Shown: one piece after another, positions 35,801-46,616 of the stretch
How positions within the stretch are numbered: position 1 is the first letter of the stretch
How the letters are laid out: each line of letters opens with the position of its first letter
Assembly: GCF_900660495.1 (NCBI RefSeq)
Contig: NZ_LR214950.1
Span: 124,001 to 188,000 of the forward strand
From: Mycoplasmopsis gallinacea
GTDB lineage: Bacteria; Bacillota_I; Bacilli_A; Mycoplasmatales; Metamycoplasmataceae
Length of the DNA stretch: 64,000 bases
Direction of reading: 5' to 3'
The notes under the pieces: generated by a model
The model's database searches: none
Seen by the model: the letters and a program-made list of their open reading frames with translations, nothing else
Told to the model about the DNA's origin: nothing
Program-made: the position numbers and the translations under genes

Positions 35801-38111
35801 ACAAAAAGATGCATATATTAATCAAATTAAATCAAGCGATAACAATCAATTAGAAACCATTGAAAATAATGCAACTGCTTTAGATAACAAAATGCTTGAG
35901 TTAAAACAAGCAATTGAAAATGTTAAAGATGTACCTAATTCAAGTGCATATCAAAACGCAGATCAAAATAATAAAGATGCTTTTGATAATGCATTAAATG
36001 TTGCAAACAAAATTAAAAATGGTAAAGAAAACACTGATCCAAATGATACATTTAATTACAACGCAAATTTAGATGCAGTACAAAAAGCAATTGATGATCT
36101 TAAATTAGCTAATACCAATATTAATCGTGATGAAGCTCTTAAATATGTTGACAATGCACCATATTTAAGTGCAGATGAAAAAGTAAAATTTAAAGAACAA
36201 CTTAACCAAAATCCAATCACAGATGAAACTATTGCAAAATTAAAAGAGCAAGCACAAATTATTAATGATGCCAAAAAAGTTTATGTAGATCAAATTAAAG
36301 CAATTGATAATAATGATTTAGATCAAAATAATAAAGATGAATATATTAATCAAATCATTAATAAAGAAATGACATTGGATGAAAATAATGTAATTACTAA
36401 TCCAGAGGAATTTAGCAAAATTGTTTTTGATGCACAAAAAGAAGCTTTAATGAATAAAATAGAAAATAATGTAAATCAACCTGATTTACCAAATATTCTT
36501 AATCCAAAACAATTAAATGAAGCTAAAGAAGCAATTAATAATGCAACTGATTTAGCAGAAGCTCAAAAAGCTTATGAAGATGCAATTAATTTAAGTAAAA
36601 AAATGGCAGCTTTAGATGAATTAGTCAAAAACTATGAAAAATCAATTGCTGATCCAAATAACACAAAATACAATAAAGCTGATAATAAAGAACAATTTGA
36701 TAATAAATTAACTGAAGCTAAAAAATTATTAACATCAGATTCAGATAATGGAGTTGATAATAAATTATTGGAAGATTTATTATCAAATAATGACAAATCG
36801 TTACAGCACTCATATGAAGAGTTAAATGGTTTAGAAAATGATTTAATTGAACAAATTAATAATTCAGAAGTTTTATCACCAAATGAAAAAGCTGATTTAA
36901 TAGCTCAAGTAAATAACATTGATAAACATAATGATGAACCAGGTCAAGTAGCTACATTGCAAGAGAAACTTAATAAATTAATTGCTGATAAAAACAATAA
37001 TATTAAAGCTATTCAAAATCTTGAAAATCTGAATCAAAGTCAAAAAGATGATTTAATTAACAGAATTAAAAATAATGACTTGATTGATAACCCAGCAATT
37101 TTAGATGAAGCTCAAAATCTTGATAATAAGATGAAAGAGTTAAAAGATGAAATTGGAAAAGAAAACATAATTAAAGGTTTAAGCCACTATAACAAAGCAT
37201 CTGAAGAAAAACGTAATAACTACGAAAATGCTTTAAATAATGCTAAAAAATTAGTGAATAATGAAACTCCAAATGGTTATAATAGTGCAAATACTTCATT
37301 TGCTGAAACTCAAGAAATTTTAGATAAACTTAAACAAGCTTTCAAAGCAATTGATGATGAAGCTAAGAAAATTAATGATTTATATGATAAGTTAAATGCC
37401 AAAATTATTGAGTACCAAAAAGATGTTGATAATAAAGAATTGCCAAAAGAAATTCAAGACATTTTAGATGAATTAGTTAATTATGGCGAAGATGTTAATG
37501 GCATTGATAAATTGATTGAATTAATTAAGCAAGGTAAATCGCTTAAATCATTACACGAACAATGAAATAATTCAGATGTTAAAAATCCTGACACTGAAAA
37601 AGCAATTGAAGACTTAAATGCTAAAATTAATTCAGTTACTGAATTAATTAATTTAATTGAATCAAGCAATTTAAATAGTAAATTAGATACAAGCAAAGAT
37701 TTTGTTCTAAATCACAATCAATATAATATAAACTTTGCAGAAGCTGAAATAAGTTATTTTGATGCTCTTAAAAATGTTGATAAAACTAAATTTATTGATG
37801 CAACTAATAAGTTAGAGCAATTAGAACAAACTAAGTTTGTTGAATTTGCTAATAGTATCTTAAATACTTCATATTTTGATACTTATAAACCAGAAAGCAA
37901 TTTAAATAAAAAATTAATTAAAGAATTATTAAAACTTAATTATTATCCATTAAATAAAATGGAAAAATCATTATTTGAAATACTATTAAAAGAAAAAGCA
38001 GGTGTTGAAGAAAAATTAAGTTGACTTTGATATTTAGCTTTAGGTTTAAGCACAACTCTTGCAGCTATAATGATTGGCGTTTTAGTTAAAAAAGTAAAAA
38101 ATAATTCTTAA
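26829..38111 (+). CDS. Giant membrane-anchored surface protein with repeated type-17-like modules (3760 aa)
   Basis: ATG at 26829 follows AGGAGA by 5 bases. The frame reads through many Trp TGA codons to TAA at 38109. Residues 1-32 form a signal peptide (MKNKALKRSLLIVPASVPLI) without lipobox. Residues about 33-400 are a Trp/Tyr/Gly-rich globular N-domain. From about residue 1100 to 2720 there are at least 13 modules with core (Y)KLxSTK...ITGFxTExxRLNxL, resembling the lipoprotein-associated type-17 domain of mycoplasmas. Residues about 2740-3600 are helical GA/FIVAR-like modules (DELVKNYE, NQSQKDDLINRIKNND). The C-terminus has one transmembrane helix (WYLALGLSTTLAAIMIGVL) followed by KKVKNN. 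It is likely a surface adhesin or immune-binding protein anchored at its C-terminus. Confidence 0.88.
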
Positions 38112-38120
38112 TTTTAAATT

Positions 38121-38153
38121 AAAAAAATATGGAATTTGTGTTCCATATTTTTT
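38121..38153 (+). terminator. Terminator of the giant surface gene
   Basis: AAATATGGAA pairs with TTCCATATTT around TTTGTG, followed by a T run, 10 bp after the stop. The remainder of 38154-38425 has no gene: it holds a perfect 10-bp hairpin (CAAAATCATC/GATGATTTTG, 38211-38234) and an IS end fragment. Confidence 0.85.
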
Positions 38154-38289
38154 ATTTATTTTAACAACGTTTAAAATTAATTGACATTACAAAAATAACT
38201 TTTAATGAATCAAAATCATCCATTGATGATTTTGTGTTTGATATAACAGTGAAAGAATTCAATAGGTGCGAAATTAAAAACAAATAAAG

Positions 38290-38361
38290 TTCTGAGTTTC
38301 CAAGTTAAAACTGTTTAAAAAACGAATACATCTGCTATATAGACGTATTCGTTTTTTTGTC
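38290..38361. mobile_element. Solo end of an IS1634-like element
   Basis: ttctgagtttccaagtt followed by a hairpin with aaaaacgaatac/gtattcgttttt arms mirrors the end of the intact element at 20145-20213. No transposase sequence follows. It is diverged, so it is an old scar between the surface gene and the broken restriction gene. Confidence 0.7.
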
Positions 38362-38425
38362 TTAAAAATCTCTGGTTTACAAGTTACTTCAATTATGAAA
38401 TAAAAATTAGTCACTGTCTGTTTTT

Positions 38426-40447
38426 TTATGCATCTAAAAATTCAAATATTTCTCTGAATTCTGAAATTTCTCCACGTTTTAATGCTTCATTTAATTTTTC
38501 GTTAGTTGAAGCTCCTGAAAAAACTTTTTCACTAGTTTCATAGTTATAATGACAAATCATTAAGGTTACATGAACTGCTGAATTATCTAATAATTTTAAG
38601 CTATTTAATTTCTTTGTTTCAGAAATGTATTCATGATATGATTCTAAAATTTTTTGAGTTTTATCTTTATCATAATCATTAGTAGCATTTTTTATTTCGA
38701 TCGTTATATTATTTTCACCTAAATGATTTTTATATTTAATTGCCATATCAGGATATGAGTTTGCGATATTTAAATCAACATCATAGTATTCAAAACCTAA
38801 ACCATGGTGTACTGGATTTTTAGTTCAAACTGTTATTTTCTTGACTCTATCACTATTTTTAACAAATTCTAAAAATGATTGGAAAATTGCATGTTCAGTT
38901 TTGGAATCAAAAAAATGTAAATGTTCATATTTTTTAATTGGATTGTAGTAAGCATATTTATAACGTTCTTCTGAATCTATTCTAAGTTTATTAGAAGCTT
39001 CTGTTTTAAGCATAAAATCATTATTGAAAGGTAATGTTTTATAGTTTGATAACACATATTCTTGCTCATTATTTTGACTCTTTACAAGTTTAATTTGGCG
39101 TTGTCTTTCTTCTTTTAATTGATGTAAATAAATTTTAAAGAATATGAAGTAAAACATTTGTTTGGAAATAGCAAAATCTCAACTAATGTTTTGATAAATA
39201 TTTTCAAGTATTTCCTTATTTATTAAATTCTTGTTGATATTAAATTGTTCTTCATTATAAATTTGCAAATCAATTGAGTTTTTTAACTCTCTTGATATTT
39301 TTCGCTTAGTTGTTCCGTTAAAATCAGTGATTCTTTCTTCATCAGGCGTGATAAAACCATATTTTTGATATTGTTGTTTGAAATTTTCATATGCTGATTT
39401 AACTTTGACCTTACTTACTAATTCAAAAGCTTTTTCAGAATATTCTTTAGATAAAATTGATTTTTTTAAAATTCTTTTATCAATTCTTCCGGTTATAAAT
39501 TTTTCTGTTTCAAAATTTGGTCTAAGTTTCATGTTTATACGAATACTGTCGGTTGGTTTGATGCTATTGCTATAAATATAGTAATTTCAACGAATTGAAT
39601 TTTTATCATTTTCAATTTCATCTTCCTCAATAACTTTATATTCTGGATTAGGATTTCTCTTTATTCTTCCAATTACTTGAGTGTTTAGATTTTTTGAAGA
39701 TACATCTCTTAATTGAACAAGCATACATGCTCTAGGTATGTTTCAACCAGTAGCTGGACCTATTTTGAAAATAACTACATCTATTGGGCTTAAGTTGTCT
39801 GAAATAGATCTAAGGTTAACTTTACCTCTTAGATTACTTTCAGATTTATCATCACTAAAATAAGTAACCCATGAAAGATTATATTTATCTAAAATGTTTT
39901 TAATATTTTGGATTTTAGAGTTAAAAGTTTCTTCTTTGCCAGAATACTTATCTTCGATTTGGATCAACATAGCTGGATTAATACCTATTAATGATTTTTC
40001 ATTTTCAGAATCACTATATGCACGTTTAATATCTAGGAATTTTTTACATGCTATTTCAAGCAAAGCATTATCATCAATTAATTCTAAATCTTCTTGTTCG
40101 GCTATTCCATCATTTAACTTAAGTTGGTTTTTTAATAATTTAATGTTATCTTTTTCTAAATCTGCTTCTTCGATAACAACTTGATTATGCATTCCGTTTG
40201 GTGTTGCAGTCATCTTAATGATATAATCAGCTGTTTTTTGCGTTAAAAATTCGAATTTTGCACTTGAATTAACGGTGTCAGAGTTTAAAATATTTTCACT
40301 ATTTTTATTATCAATATCTAGATATTTGGTGCTGTTTACACGTTTACTTAAAGCATCACCACCATAGTGAGCTTCATCTCTAATGTAAATAATGCCTCAA
40401 TTATTATCTTTGATTTCTTTTAAAAAAGCACTGTATATACCACGTTC
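38426..40447 (-). pseudogene. Type III restriction enzyme Res subunit, 5'-truncated
   Basis: A continuous frame of 674 codons ends with TAA at 38426. It holds the DEAH box (IIYIRDEAHYGG), the helicase motif III KMTATPNG and motif VI VIGRIKRNP of superfamily 2 helicases, then the C-terminal nuclease region with PDMAIKY...TIEIKNA (PD-(D/E)xK-like). The N-terminal 250-300 residues with the Walker A motif are missing: upstream of the codons RGIYSAFL the frame enters a repeat scar (40448-40523) and meets TAA at 40520-40522 with no start codon. No mod methyltransferase gene is in the window. It is a dead remnant of a type III restriction-modification locus. Confidence 0.85.
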
Positions 40448-40523
40448 TAAACTAGGACACGAAATATGGACACATAAACTAGGACACGAAATATGGACAC
40501 AACCATTTCGCGTCCTAGTTTAG
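40448..40523. repeat. Triple-repeat scar: two direct 27-bp units and one inverted copy
   Basis: The unit beginning taaactaggacacgaaatat occurs at 40448-40474 and 40475-40501, immediately followed by its near-inverse atttcgcgtcctagttta (40506-40523). The arrangement looks like abutted ends of an insertion sequence or an operator cluster, and it marks the point where the type III restriction gene is cut. Confidence 0.85.
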
Positions 40524-40694
40524 TTTTATTTCTGTTTTGTATCTAATTATTTTTCTGACACTGACGCGATAAAGGTTTGCAAGTTCTTTGTTTGTCCTTT
40601 TATTTCAAAGTCTTAAAAAAACCGACATTATGTGGGCTTTTATCTCTTCATAATCACTCATTTTTTCATGTGTTGTAATTTTAAACACACTCAT
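40515..40694 (-). CDS. Small helix-turn-helix protein, possibly transposase remnant (59 aa)
   Basis: ATG at 40694 follows AAGGAG by 6 bases, a good start. The sequence MSVFKITTHEKMSDYEEIKA is followed by an HTH-like stretch RTNKELANLYRVSVRKIIRY and the stop TAG lies within the repeat scar, so the protein may be truncated there. It resembles the DNA-binding head of a transposase OrfA or a small regulator. Which one cannot be decided. It would be read toward the broken restriction gene. Confidence 0.55.
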
Positions 40695-40844
40695 AGTCAC
40701 TCCTTATTAATTAAAATTTTATCTAAGATGTAGATTTTATTTTTAAAACTCTAGGGTGTGACATTTCGTTTAATATTTATTAAAAACTCAGGTTGAACTC
40801 ATTTTTTTATACCCTTTTTTAAAAAATGATAAAATAAAAAAGGT

Positions 40845-41285
40845 ATGAAAATAGTGTCAAATAATAAAAGAGTTTCGCATAATTATGAGATTTTAGAACG
40901 TTATGAAGCAGGTATTTCACTTCTTGGCTGAGAAGTAAAAAGTGCCAGAGCTTCTTCAATTGATCTTTCAAATGCGTTTTGTTCAATTTATAAAAACGAA
41001 ATTTATTTAAAAGAGGCTTATTTTAAGCAATATATGCTTGTTAAAGGTGATGAATTTCGTGATCGTAAATTACTTATGAACAAACGCGAAATTAGAAAGT
41101 TAAAATTCATTTCAGAAACTCAACCAGTAACAATCATACCTACTAAAATTTACTTTAATAATGCTTCTAAAGTTAAAGTAGAAATAGCTATTGCTAAAGG
41201 GTTGAAAAAATACGACAAGAGAGAAAAAATAGCTAAAGAAGAAGCGCAAAAAAGATTGCAAAAAACCTTAAAACTATATCAATAG
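40845..41285 (+). CDS. smpB: tmRNA-binding protein SmpB (146 aa)
   Basis: Binds tmRNA and delivers it to stalled ribosomes in trans-translation. Family features: NNKRVSHNYEILERYEAGI, LGWEVKSARASSIDLSNAF with a Trp TGA codon, the RDRKLLMNKREIRKL segment, PTKIYFNNASKVKVEIAIAKGLKKYDKREKI, and a basic C-terminal tail. ATG at 40845 sits only 2 bases after AAGG, so the GTG at 40854 (MSNNKRV) is a possible alternative start. It lies 11 bp before the tmRNA gene, so protein and RNA partner are neighbours and may share a transcript. Confidence 0.96.
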
Positions 41286-41296
41286 TCCTATAACAT

Positions 41297-41672
41297 GGGG
41301 GTGTAATGGTTTCGACACATTTAGGGACTTACATAATGCAGTAGTGTGGCAGACTATAATTGCTACTAGGCTTTCTTAAACGGAAAATCAAAAGAAAAAG
41401 AATTCAATGCATTTGCATTAATGAATTCACAACAATCAAATCTTGCTTTTGCTTAATTAAATGCAATCAAGTTGCTTTAAGTAACTCCTTTAGCTTAAAG
41501 TAGGTCTTAAAGGATATATAACTAAAACTGACAAGTTAGTTATGAATTTTTGTCAAATTGCAGGGATTAATTTTCTTTCATTTTATGCTTGCAATTACAA
41601 AATGAAATAAACTGTAGATTTGTGTATGAGCTTTAAGTGTGGACACGGGTTCGACTCCCGTCATCTCCACCA
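41297..41672 (+). ncRNA. ssrA: Transfer-messenger RNA (tmRNA)
   Basis: The 5' end GGGGGTGTAATGGTTTCGAC and 3' end CGGGTTCGACTCCCG...CACCA are the conserved tmRNA ends, and the 7-bp acceptor stem GGGGGTG/CATCTCC (two G-U) closes. The tag frame begins with GGA at 41382 and encodes 24 residues starting GKSKEKE and ending QSNLAFA before TAA at 41454-41456; the nonpolar ending is the proteolysis signal. CCA is encoded. It lies just downstream of smpB and 3 bases before a tRNA-Thr gene. Confidence 0.96.
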
Positions 41673-41675
41673 TTT

Positions 41676-41750
41676 GCTGTTATAGTTTAATTGGCAAAAC
41701 GTTTGACTCGTAATCAAAAATTGCAAGTTCGATTCTTGTTAGCAGCACCA
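41676..41750 (+). tRNA. tRNA-Thr (anticodon CGT)
   Basis: 75 nt with acceptor GCTGTTA/TAGCAGC, D loop containing GG, anticodon loop CTCGTAA (anticodon CGT, reads ACG), T arm GCAAG-TTCGATT-CTTGT and encoded CCA. It starts 3 bases after the tmRNA 3' end, so the two are probably cotranscribed and separated by RNase processing. Confidence 0.95.
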
Positions 41751-41798
41751 ATATTTTTAGTTCTATTTAGATACCATATTATTGAAAAACTAAATGAC

Positions 41799-41823
41799 AC
41801 TTCACCAAAAGGTGAAGTTTTTT
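41799..41823 (+). terminator. Terminator of the smpB-tmRNA-tRNA unit
   Basis: ACTTCACC-AAAA-GGTGAAGT followed by TTTTT, about 50 bp after the tRNA. Confidence 0.9.
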
Positions 41824-41876
41824 AATAATGATTTTTTAAGCTTTAATTATTTAATATAATTAAACAAAGGTAAGAA

Positions 41877-43466
41877 ATGAATAAAAAAGACATAATAATT
41901 AAGTGAATCCAAACTTTTAACATTACCAAAACTTCTGTACCTAAAAACACAGAGTATTTGGAAAATTTAGCAGCTGAAGATGAAGCGTTTTGACAGCTTC
42001 CGCACTTTAATAATAATGGTATTTGGTTAAAAAATGAAGAGCAACTTTCTTACTCTTCAATTAACCTTTATGTTGTTTTATCTTTAGTAAACACAATGCT
42101 TGTTAAAAATAGAGACAAAAAAGATAAGAAGATCTTTTTATTTTTTGATAAGACAATTGACAAAAATATTGAAAAAAACACCATCTTCTTTTTAAAAAGT
42201 AAAGACTTTTTTGTTTACAAGCCTAACTATGTAACTATTGATGAATTAATTACTCTTTATAGCATTAGAGAAAGTCAAATCCCAATTGCAATTACTATAA
42301 CTTACAATGCTTTTAGAGATCTTTATGTTGTTAAACTTTATGAAGATGGTAAAGAAATTAATCAAAAAGACTATCAACAAATTTTAAGATATTTAATTAA
42401 TGAAAAACACTCTTTTGAATTTATTCAAAACGAAGAAGTGTTTGAAATTAACACTGATAAAATTTTGAAGGAAATTGTAAATGACTTCAATTTTCTTGAA
42501 GAAAAGAATAATTTATATCTTAATGAAACCCTAAATGTAGCAACTATTATCGAAGATTCAAACACTAACTTTTTCATATCTTCACTGCTAACTAATTTCA
42601 ATATTAAGCACACTAAGTTAAACCCATTTCTTCATAATAAAATCACTCGAGGTTCATTATTTTTTAATCGAATTTTGCAATCAAAATTTAGATATGATAT
42701 GGTTTTTACTATTAATAAGCAAAATAAAATTTCAATTTATGCTAAGTATCAAAACAAGTTAGTTAAATTAACAACTGATCAAATTATTTACTTTTATTTA
42801 AACTTTTTCTTTTTAAATTGAAAAAATAGCCTTAAAAACAAAAGTAAGAAACTTTTTATTCCAATTGATAGTGGTTTTTTAGTCACTAATTTAGTTAAAG
42901 GTTACCGCTTTGAAGCTCTATACGAAAATGAAATTAAAGATAATTCTAATATCATTTTCGGAAGTGATGGAACTTCATTTTCACACAACCGCTTTAATCT
43001 TTTTCAAGAGAGCAACCTTAGTTTCTTGCTCAATTTCATTCACCTTTTTTATATTTATAAAAATAGCAATACTATTTTTAATTACAAGTACAAAAAAATG
43101 CTTGAATTTGGTTCAGAATATAAGGTTAAAACATTAAGAATTTCAGCTCCAGATCCAGAACATCTAAAAGAGAATGTATATGATTTTTTTGCCATCGGTG
43201 AAAAGCTATCAAAAGAATTTCAAATCGATAAAATTATTAAAAATGATTATGCTTCAGCTAGATTTGATCACCTTTTAGCTCTTGAAATTTCATCTAATGA
43301 ATGCGTTGGAAAAGTGTATTTAAAATACGATTATTATGAGAAAAAAGTGTTTGTAAAATGTGAAGTTCATCAAGAAAAATTCCAAAGAAGAGCCATTGCA
43401 ATTTATCAATTTAAAAAACTTATTAATTCGCTTAAAAACAAAGTAAAAGTTTTGATTAAAAGATAA
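41877..43466 (+). CDS. Degenerate phosphohexomutase-like protein (529 aa)
   Basis: No exact family is certain. Several stretches line up with alpha-D-phosphohexomutases (PMM/PGM): IPIAITITYNAFRDLYVVKLYEDG (written here in part) sits where the family has ITASHNP...YKVY..DG; MVFTINKQNKISIYAKYQNK sits where DPDADR lies; IIFGSDGTSF sits at the sugar-binding EES loop; and the C-terminal RISAPDPEHLKENVYDFF resembles domain 4. The phosphoserine is replaced by Thr142, the His by Tyr143, the three metal-binding Asp are absent, and the Glu of the sugar loop is absent. I infer a pseudoenzyme derived from a hexomutase. In-frame TGA codons encode Trp. It precedes hisS by 64 bp. Confidence 0.7.
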
Positions 43467-43530
43467 ACAATTTAATATAATTTAAAAACTATATATAACT
43501 ATTTAAAATAGTTAAAATCAAGGAGATAAA

Positions 43531-44871
43531 ATGTTTTCTAAAGTAAAAGGAACTAGAGACTTAAACATTTGCGAAACAACTTTCAAAGACTATAATTTAA
43601 ATTTAATTAAAGATATCCTTAATGAATATGGTTTTCAAAGAGTAGAAACACCAATTATTGAACATTCAGAACTTTTCAAAAGAAGTGTTGAAGGAAGCGA
43701 TTTAGTTAATAAAGAAATGTACGATTTTATAGATAAAGGAAATCGCGAAATTACTCTCAGACCTGAAGGGACTGCTTCATTTGTACGTGCTTATGTGGAA
43801 AATAAATGATTTGCTAATAATATGCACCAAAAATTCTATTACTATGGACCTATGTTTCGTTATGAGCAACCACAAAAAGGTAGATATAGACAATTTGACC
43901 AACTAGGAGTGGAATTTGTAGGTGATAAAAATCCTTACAAAGATGCTGATGTCATTGCGCTTGGAAATTTAATTTTAAATGAAGTAGAACTTAAAAACTT
44001 TAGATTAGAAATTAATAGCGTAGGTGATGAAGAAAGCAGAAGAAAATACCAGCAGGCATTGCAAGAATACTTTAAAGATTTTTATAACGAACTTAGTGAA
44101 ACTTCTAAAAAACGTTTTGATCAAGGAAATTGCTTAAGAATTTTAGATGATAAAGAAGATTCACAAAAACCATTTATGCAAAATGTGCCGCAGCTTAAAG
44201 ATTATCTTTCAGAAGCTTCAAGACAATACTTTAATGACTTACTTGCAATCTTAGATGAAAAAGATATTAAGTATGTTGTGTCAAATAAATTAGTTCGTGG
44301 GCTTGATTATTATGATGAAATTGTTTTTGAGTTTATTGCTATTGACAAAAACGCAGGAAGTCAAAATGCTGTAATTGGTGGTGGAAGATACTCAAGATTA
44401 ATCAATCAACTTGGTGGACCAGAGCTTTCAAGTGTTGGATTTGGTCTTGGAATTGATCGCTTACTTTCAATTTTATATGATAATAATAACTCAATTCAAG
44501 AGCAAAGTAAAAAAGCTAGCGAAGATTACTTTGTGTATGTTGCTTTTTCAAATAATAAGCTTGCTCTTAGAAACTTCTTCATTATTTTAGATACTTTAAG
44601 ACAAGAATTTGGATGATTGCGCTTTTATTTTGAATATGATCTTGTTAAGTCTAAAAAAGTGCTTGATCGTGCAAATAAGGTTAATGCTCGCTTTTTAATT
44701 ACTGATAATCAAGAAGGTCTTATTTATGTCAAAGATCTTCAAAACAAAAATTCAAACATTCACACTGAATTTATTGATCCACAAACTCTCGAATTTGAAG
44801 AGGATATGTTAGAACATTTAAGTGAGATTTTTGAAGAAGAATACCAAAAATTACAAGGTGAATTAGAATAA
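43531..44871 (+). CDS. hisS: Histidyl-tRNA synthetase (446 aa)
   Basis: Class II synthetase that charges tRNA-His in the cytoplasm. Starts MFSKVKGTRDLN (the conserved KGTRD). Motif 2 MFRYEQPQKGRYRQFDQLG; histidine-binding RGLDYYDEIVFEF; GGRYSRLINQLGGPELSSVGFGLGIDRLL as motif 3. The C-terminal anticodon-binding domain follows from about residue 330. Good AAGGAG ribosome site. Trp TGA codons at 43807 and 44614. aspS starts 11 bp after the stop: a three-synthetase operon with asnS. Confidence 0.97.
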
Positions 44872-44882
44872 AAAGGATGAAT

Positions 44883-46598
44883 ATGAATAAATTGATTAAA
44901 AACAATCAACTACGTTTAAGTGATGTTGGTAATGAAGTTACTCTTTATGGATGAGTAGCAAATAAACGTCGTTTTGGTGAAATTAATTTTGTGGATTTAA
45001 GAGATAGATTCGGAATTACTCAACTTGTTTTTAATGAGCCAATTAATTTTCCAAAAGAAACAGTTTTAGAAGTTAAAGGAACTGTTGTTGCTAGAAAAGA
45101 TCCAAATGATAAAATCGAAACTGGTCAAATTGAAGTTATTGTTTCATCATACAAAATTTTCTCAACAGCTAATGAACTTCCATTCCCAATTAGAGATGAT
45201 ATTGATGTTAAAGAAGAACTTAGATTAAAATACAGATTTTTAGATTTACGTCGCCCAATTATGCAAGAAACTATTTTACTTAAAAATAAAGTTTATTTTG
45301 CAATGCGTGAATACTTACAAAGTCAAGATTTTAATGAACTTGAAACACCAATTTTATCTAAAGCTACACCAGAAGGTGCTAGAGACTTTTTAGTCCCAAC
45401 ACGTAAATATAATTCATTTTTTGCTCTTCCACAATCTCCGCAACTTTTCAAACAACTTTTGATGATTGCTGGTTTTGAAAGATACTACCAATTTGCTCGT
45501 TGTTTTAGAGATGAAGATTCAAGAAAAGACCGCCAACCTGAATTTACCCAACTTGATATGGAAGTAAGTTTTATGGATGTGGAAGTGTTTCAAAGTAAAA
45601 TTGAAGAGATGTTCAAACACTTTATGAAAAAAGTTATGAACGTTGACATTCAAATTCCATTCCAAAGACTTAAATTTGACGACTGTATCCGTGATTATGG
45701 TTCAGATAAGCCGGATTTAAGATATGAAGTAAAAATTAAAGATGAACCTTCTTTCTGCAACTCAACTGAATTTAACATTATTAAAGATGCTCCAAGTAAG
45801 AGATACTTACAAATCGAAGAAATAATTTCTAAGAAGGATTTCAAAAAACTTGAAGAAATTGCTAAGAAAAACAAAGTTAAAGCTTTATTCTATTTCGCTA
45901 TTGAAAATGGAGCAGTGGTTCACTCAAATTTTGCTTCTAAAGTTGCTAATGAAGTAAATGCGTTTATTAAAGATAAAAACATTCAAAATGGAACTGTATT
46001 TTTCTGTTGTGATAAATACGAAAATGCTTCACAAGCTCTTGGTGCTCTTCGGGTAGAACTTAATAGTTGATTTAACTGAGCTAGAGAAGAATATAACTTC
46101 TCATGAATTATTGATTGACCAATGTTTGAACATGATGAAGAGACAAATACTTGAGCTGCAGCACACCATCCATTTACTCAATTTGATCATGATCTGGAAG
46201 ATTTAGATAAACTTCCAATGGATAAAATTAGAGCTAAAAGTTATGATCTTGTGCTTAATGGGTTTGAATTAGGTTCAGGAAGTGCTAGAATTTATGACCA
46301 AAAAACACAAGAGAAAATGTTTGATTTAATTGGAATTTCAAAAGAAGAACAAAAATCTCGTTTTGGTTTCTTCTTAAAAGCTTTTGAATACGGAGTACCT
46401 CCACATTGTGGAATTGGTCTTGGGATGGATCGTTTAATTATGATTTTAGCAAAACAAAAAACAATTAGAGATGTTATTCCATTCCCTAAAAATGCAAAAA
46501 ATGATGACGTATTCACTGAAGCTCCATCTTCAGTTACCCAAGAACAACTTGATGAACTTTTTATTGCTTTAAATAAAAAAGAAGAACAACAAGAATAA
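44883..46598 (+). CDS. aspS: Aspartyl-tRNA synthetase (571 aa)
   Basis: Class IIb synthetase. The N-terminal OB-fold is MNKLIKNNQLRLSDV...LYGWVANKRRFGEINFVDLRDR. Motif 1 is in YRFLDLRRPIMQ, motif 2 FARCFRDEDSRKDRQPEFTQ, motif 3 GIGLGMDRLIMIL. Residues about 270-400 form the bacterial GAD-like insertion, shorter than in E. coli (590 aa in total). Ribosome site AAAGGATG before ATG 44883. Several Trp TGA codons near 46070-46155. Confidence 0.97.
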
Positions 46599-46616
46599 TA
46601 AAAAATAGGAGAAAAA

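Noticed and set aside
38121-38425. A small gene between the giant surface gene and the restriction fragment
   Set aside because: Only very short frames without ribosome sites exist. The region is accounted for by a terminator, a hairpin and an IS end.
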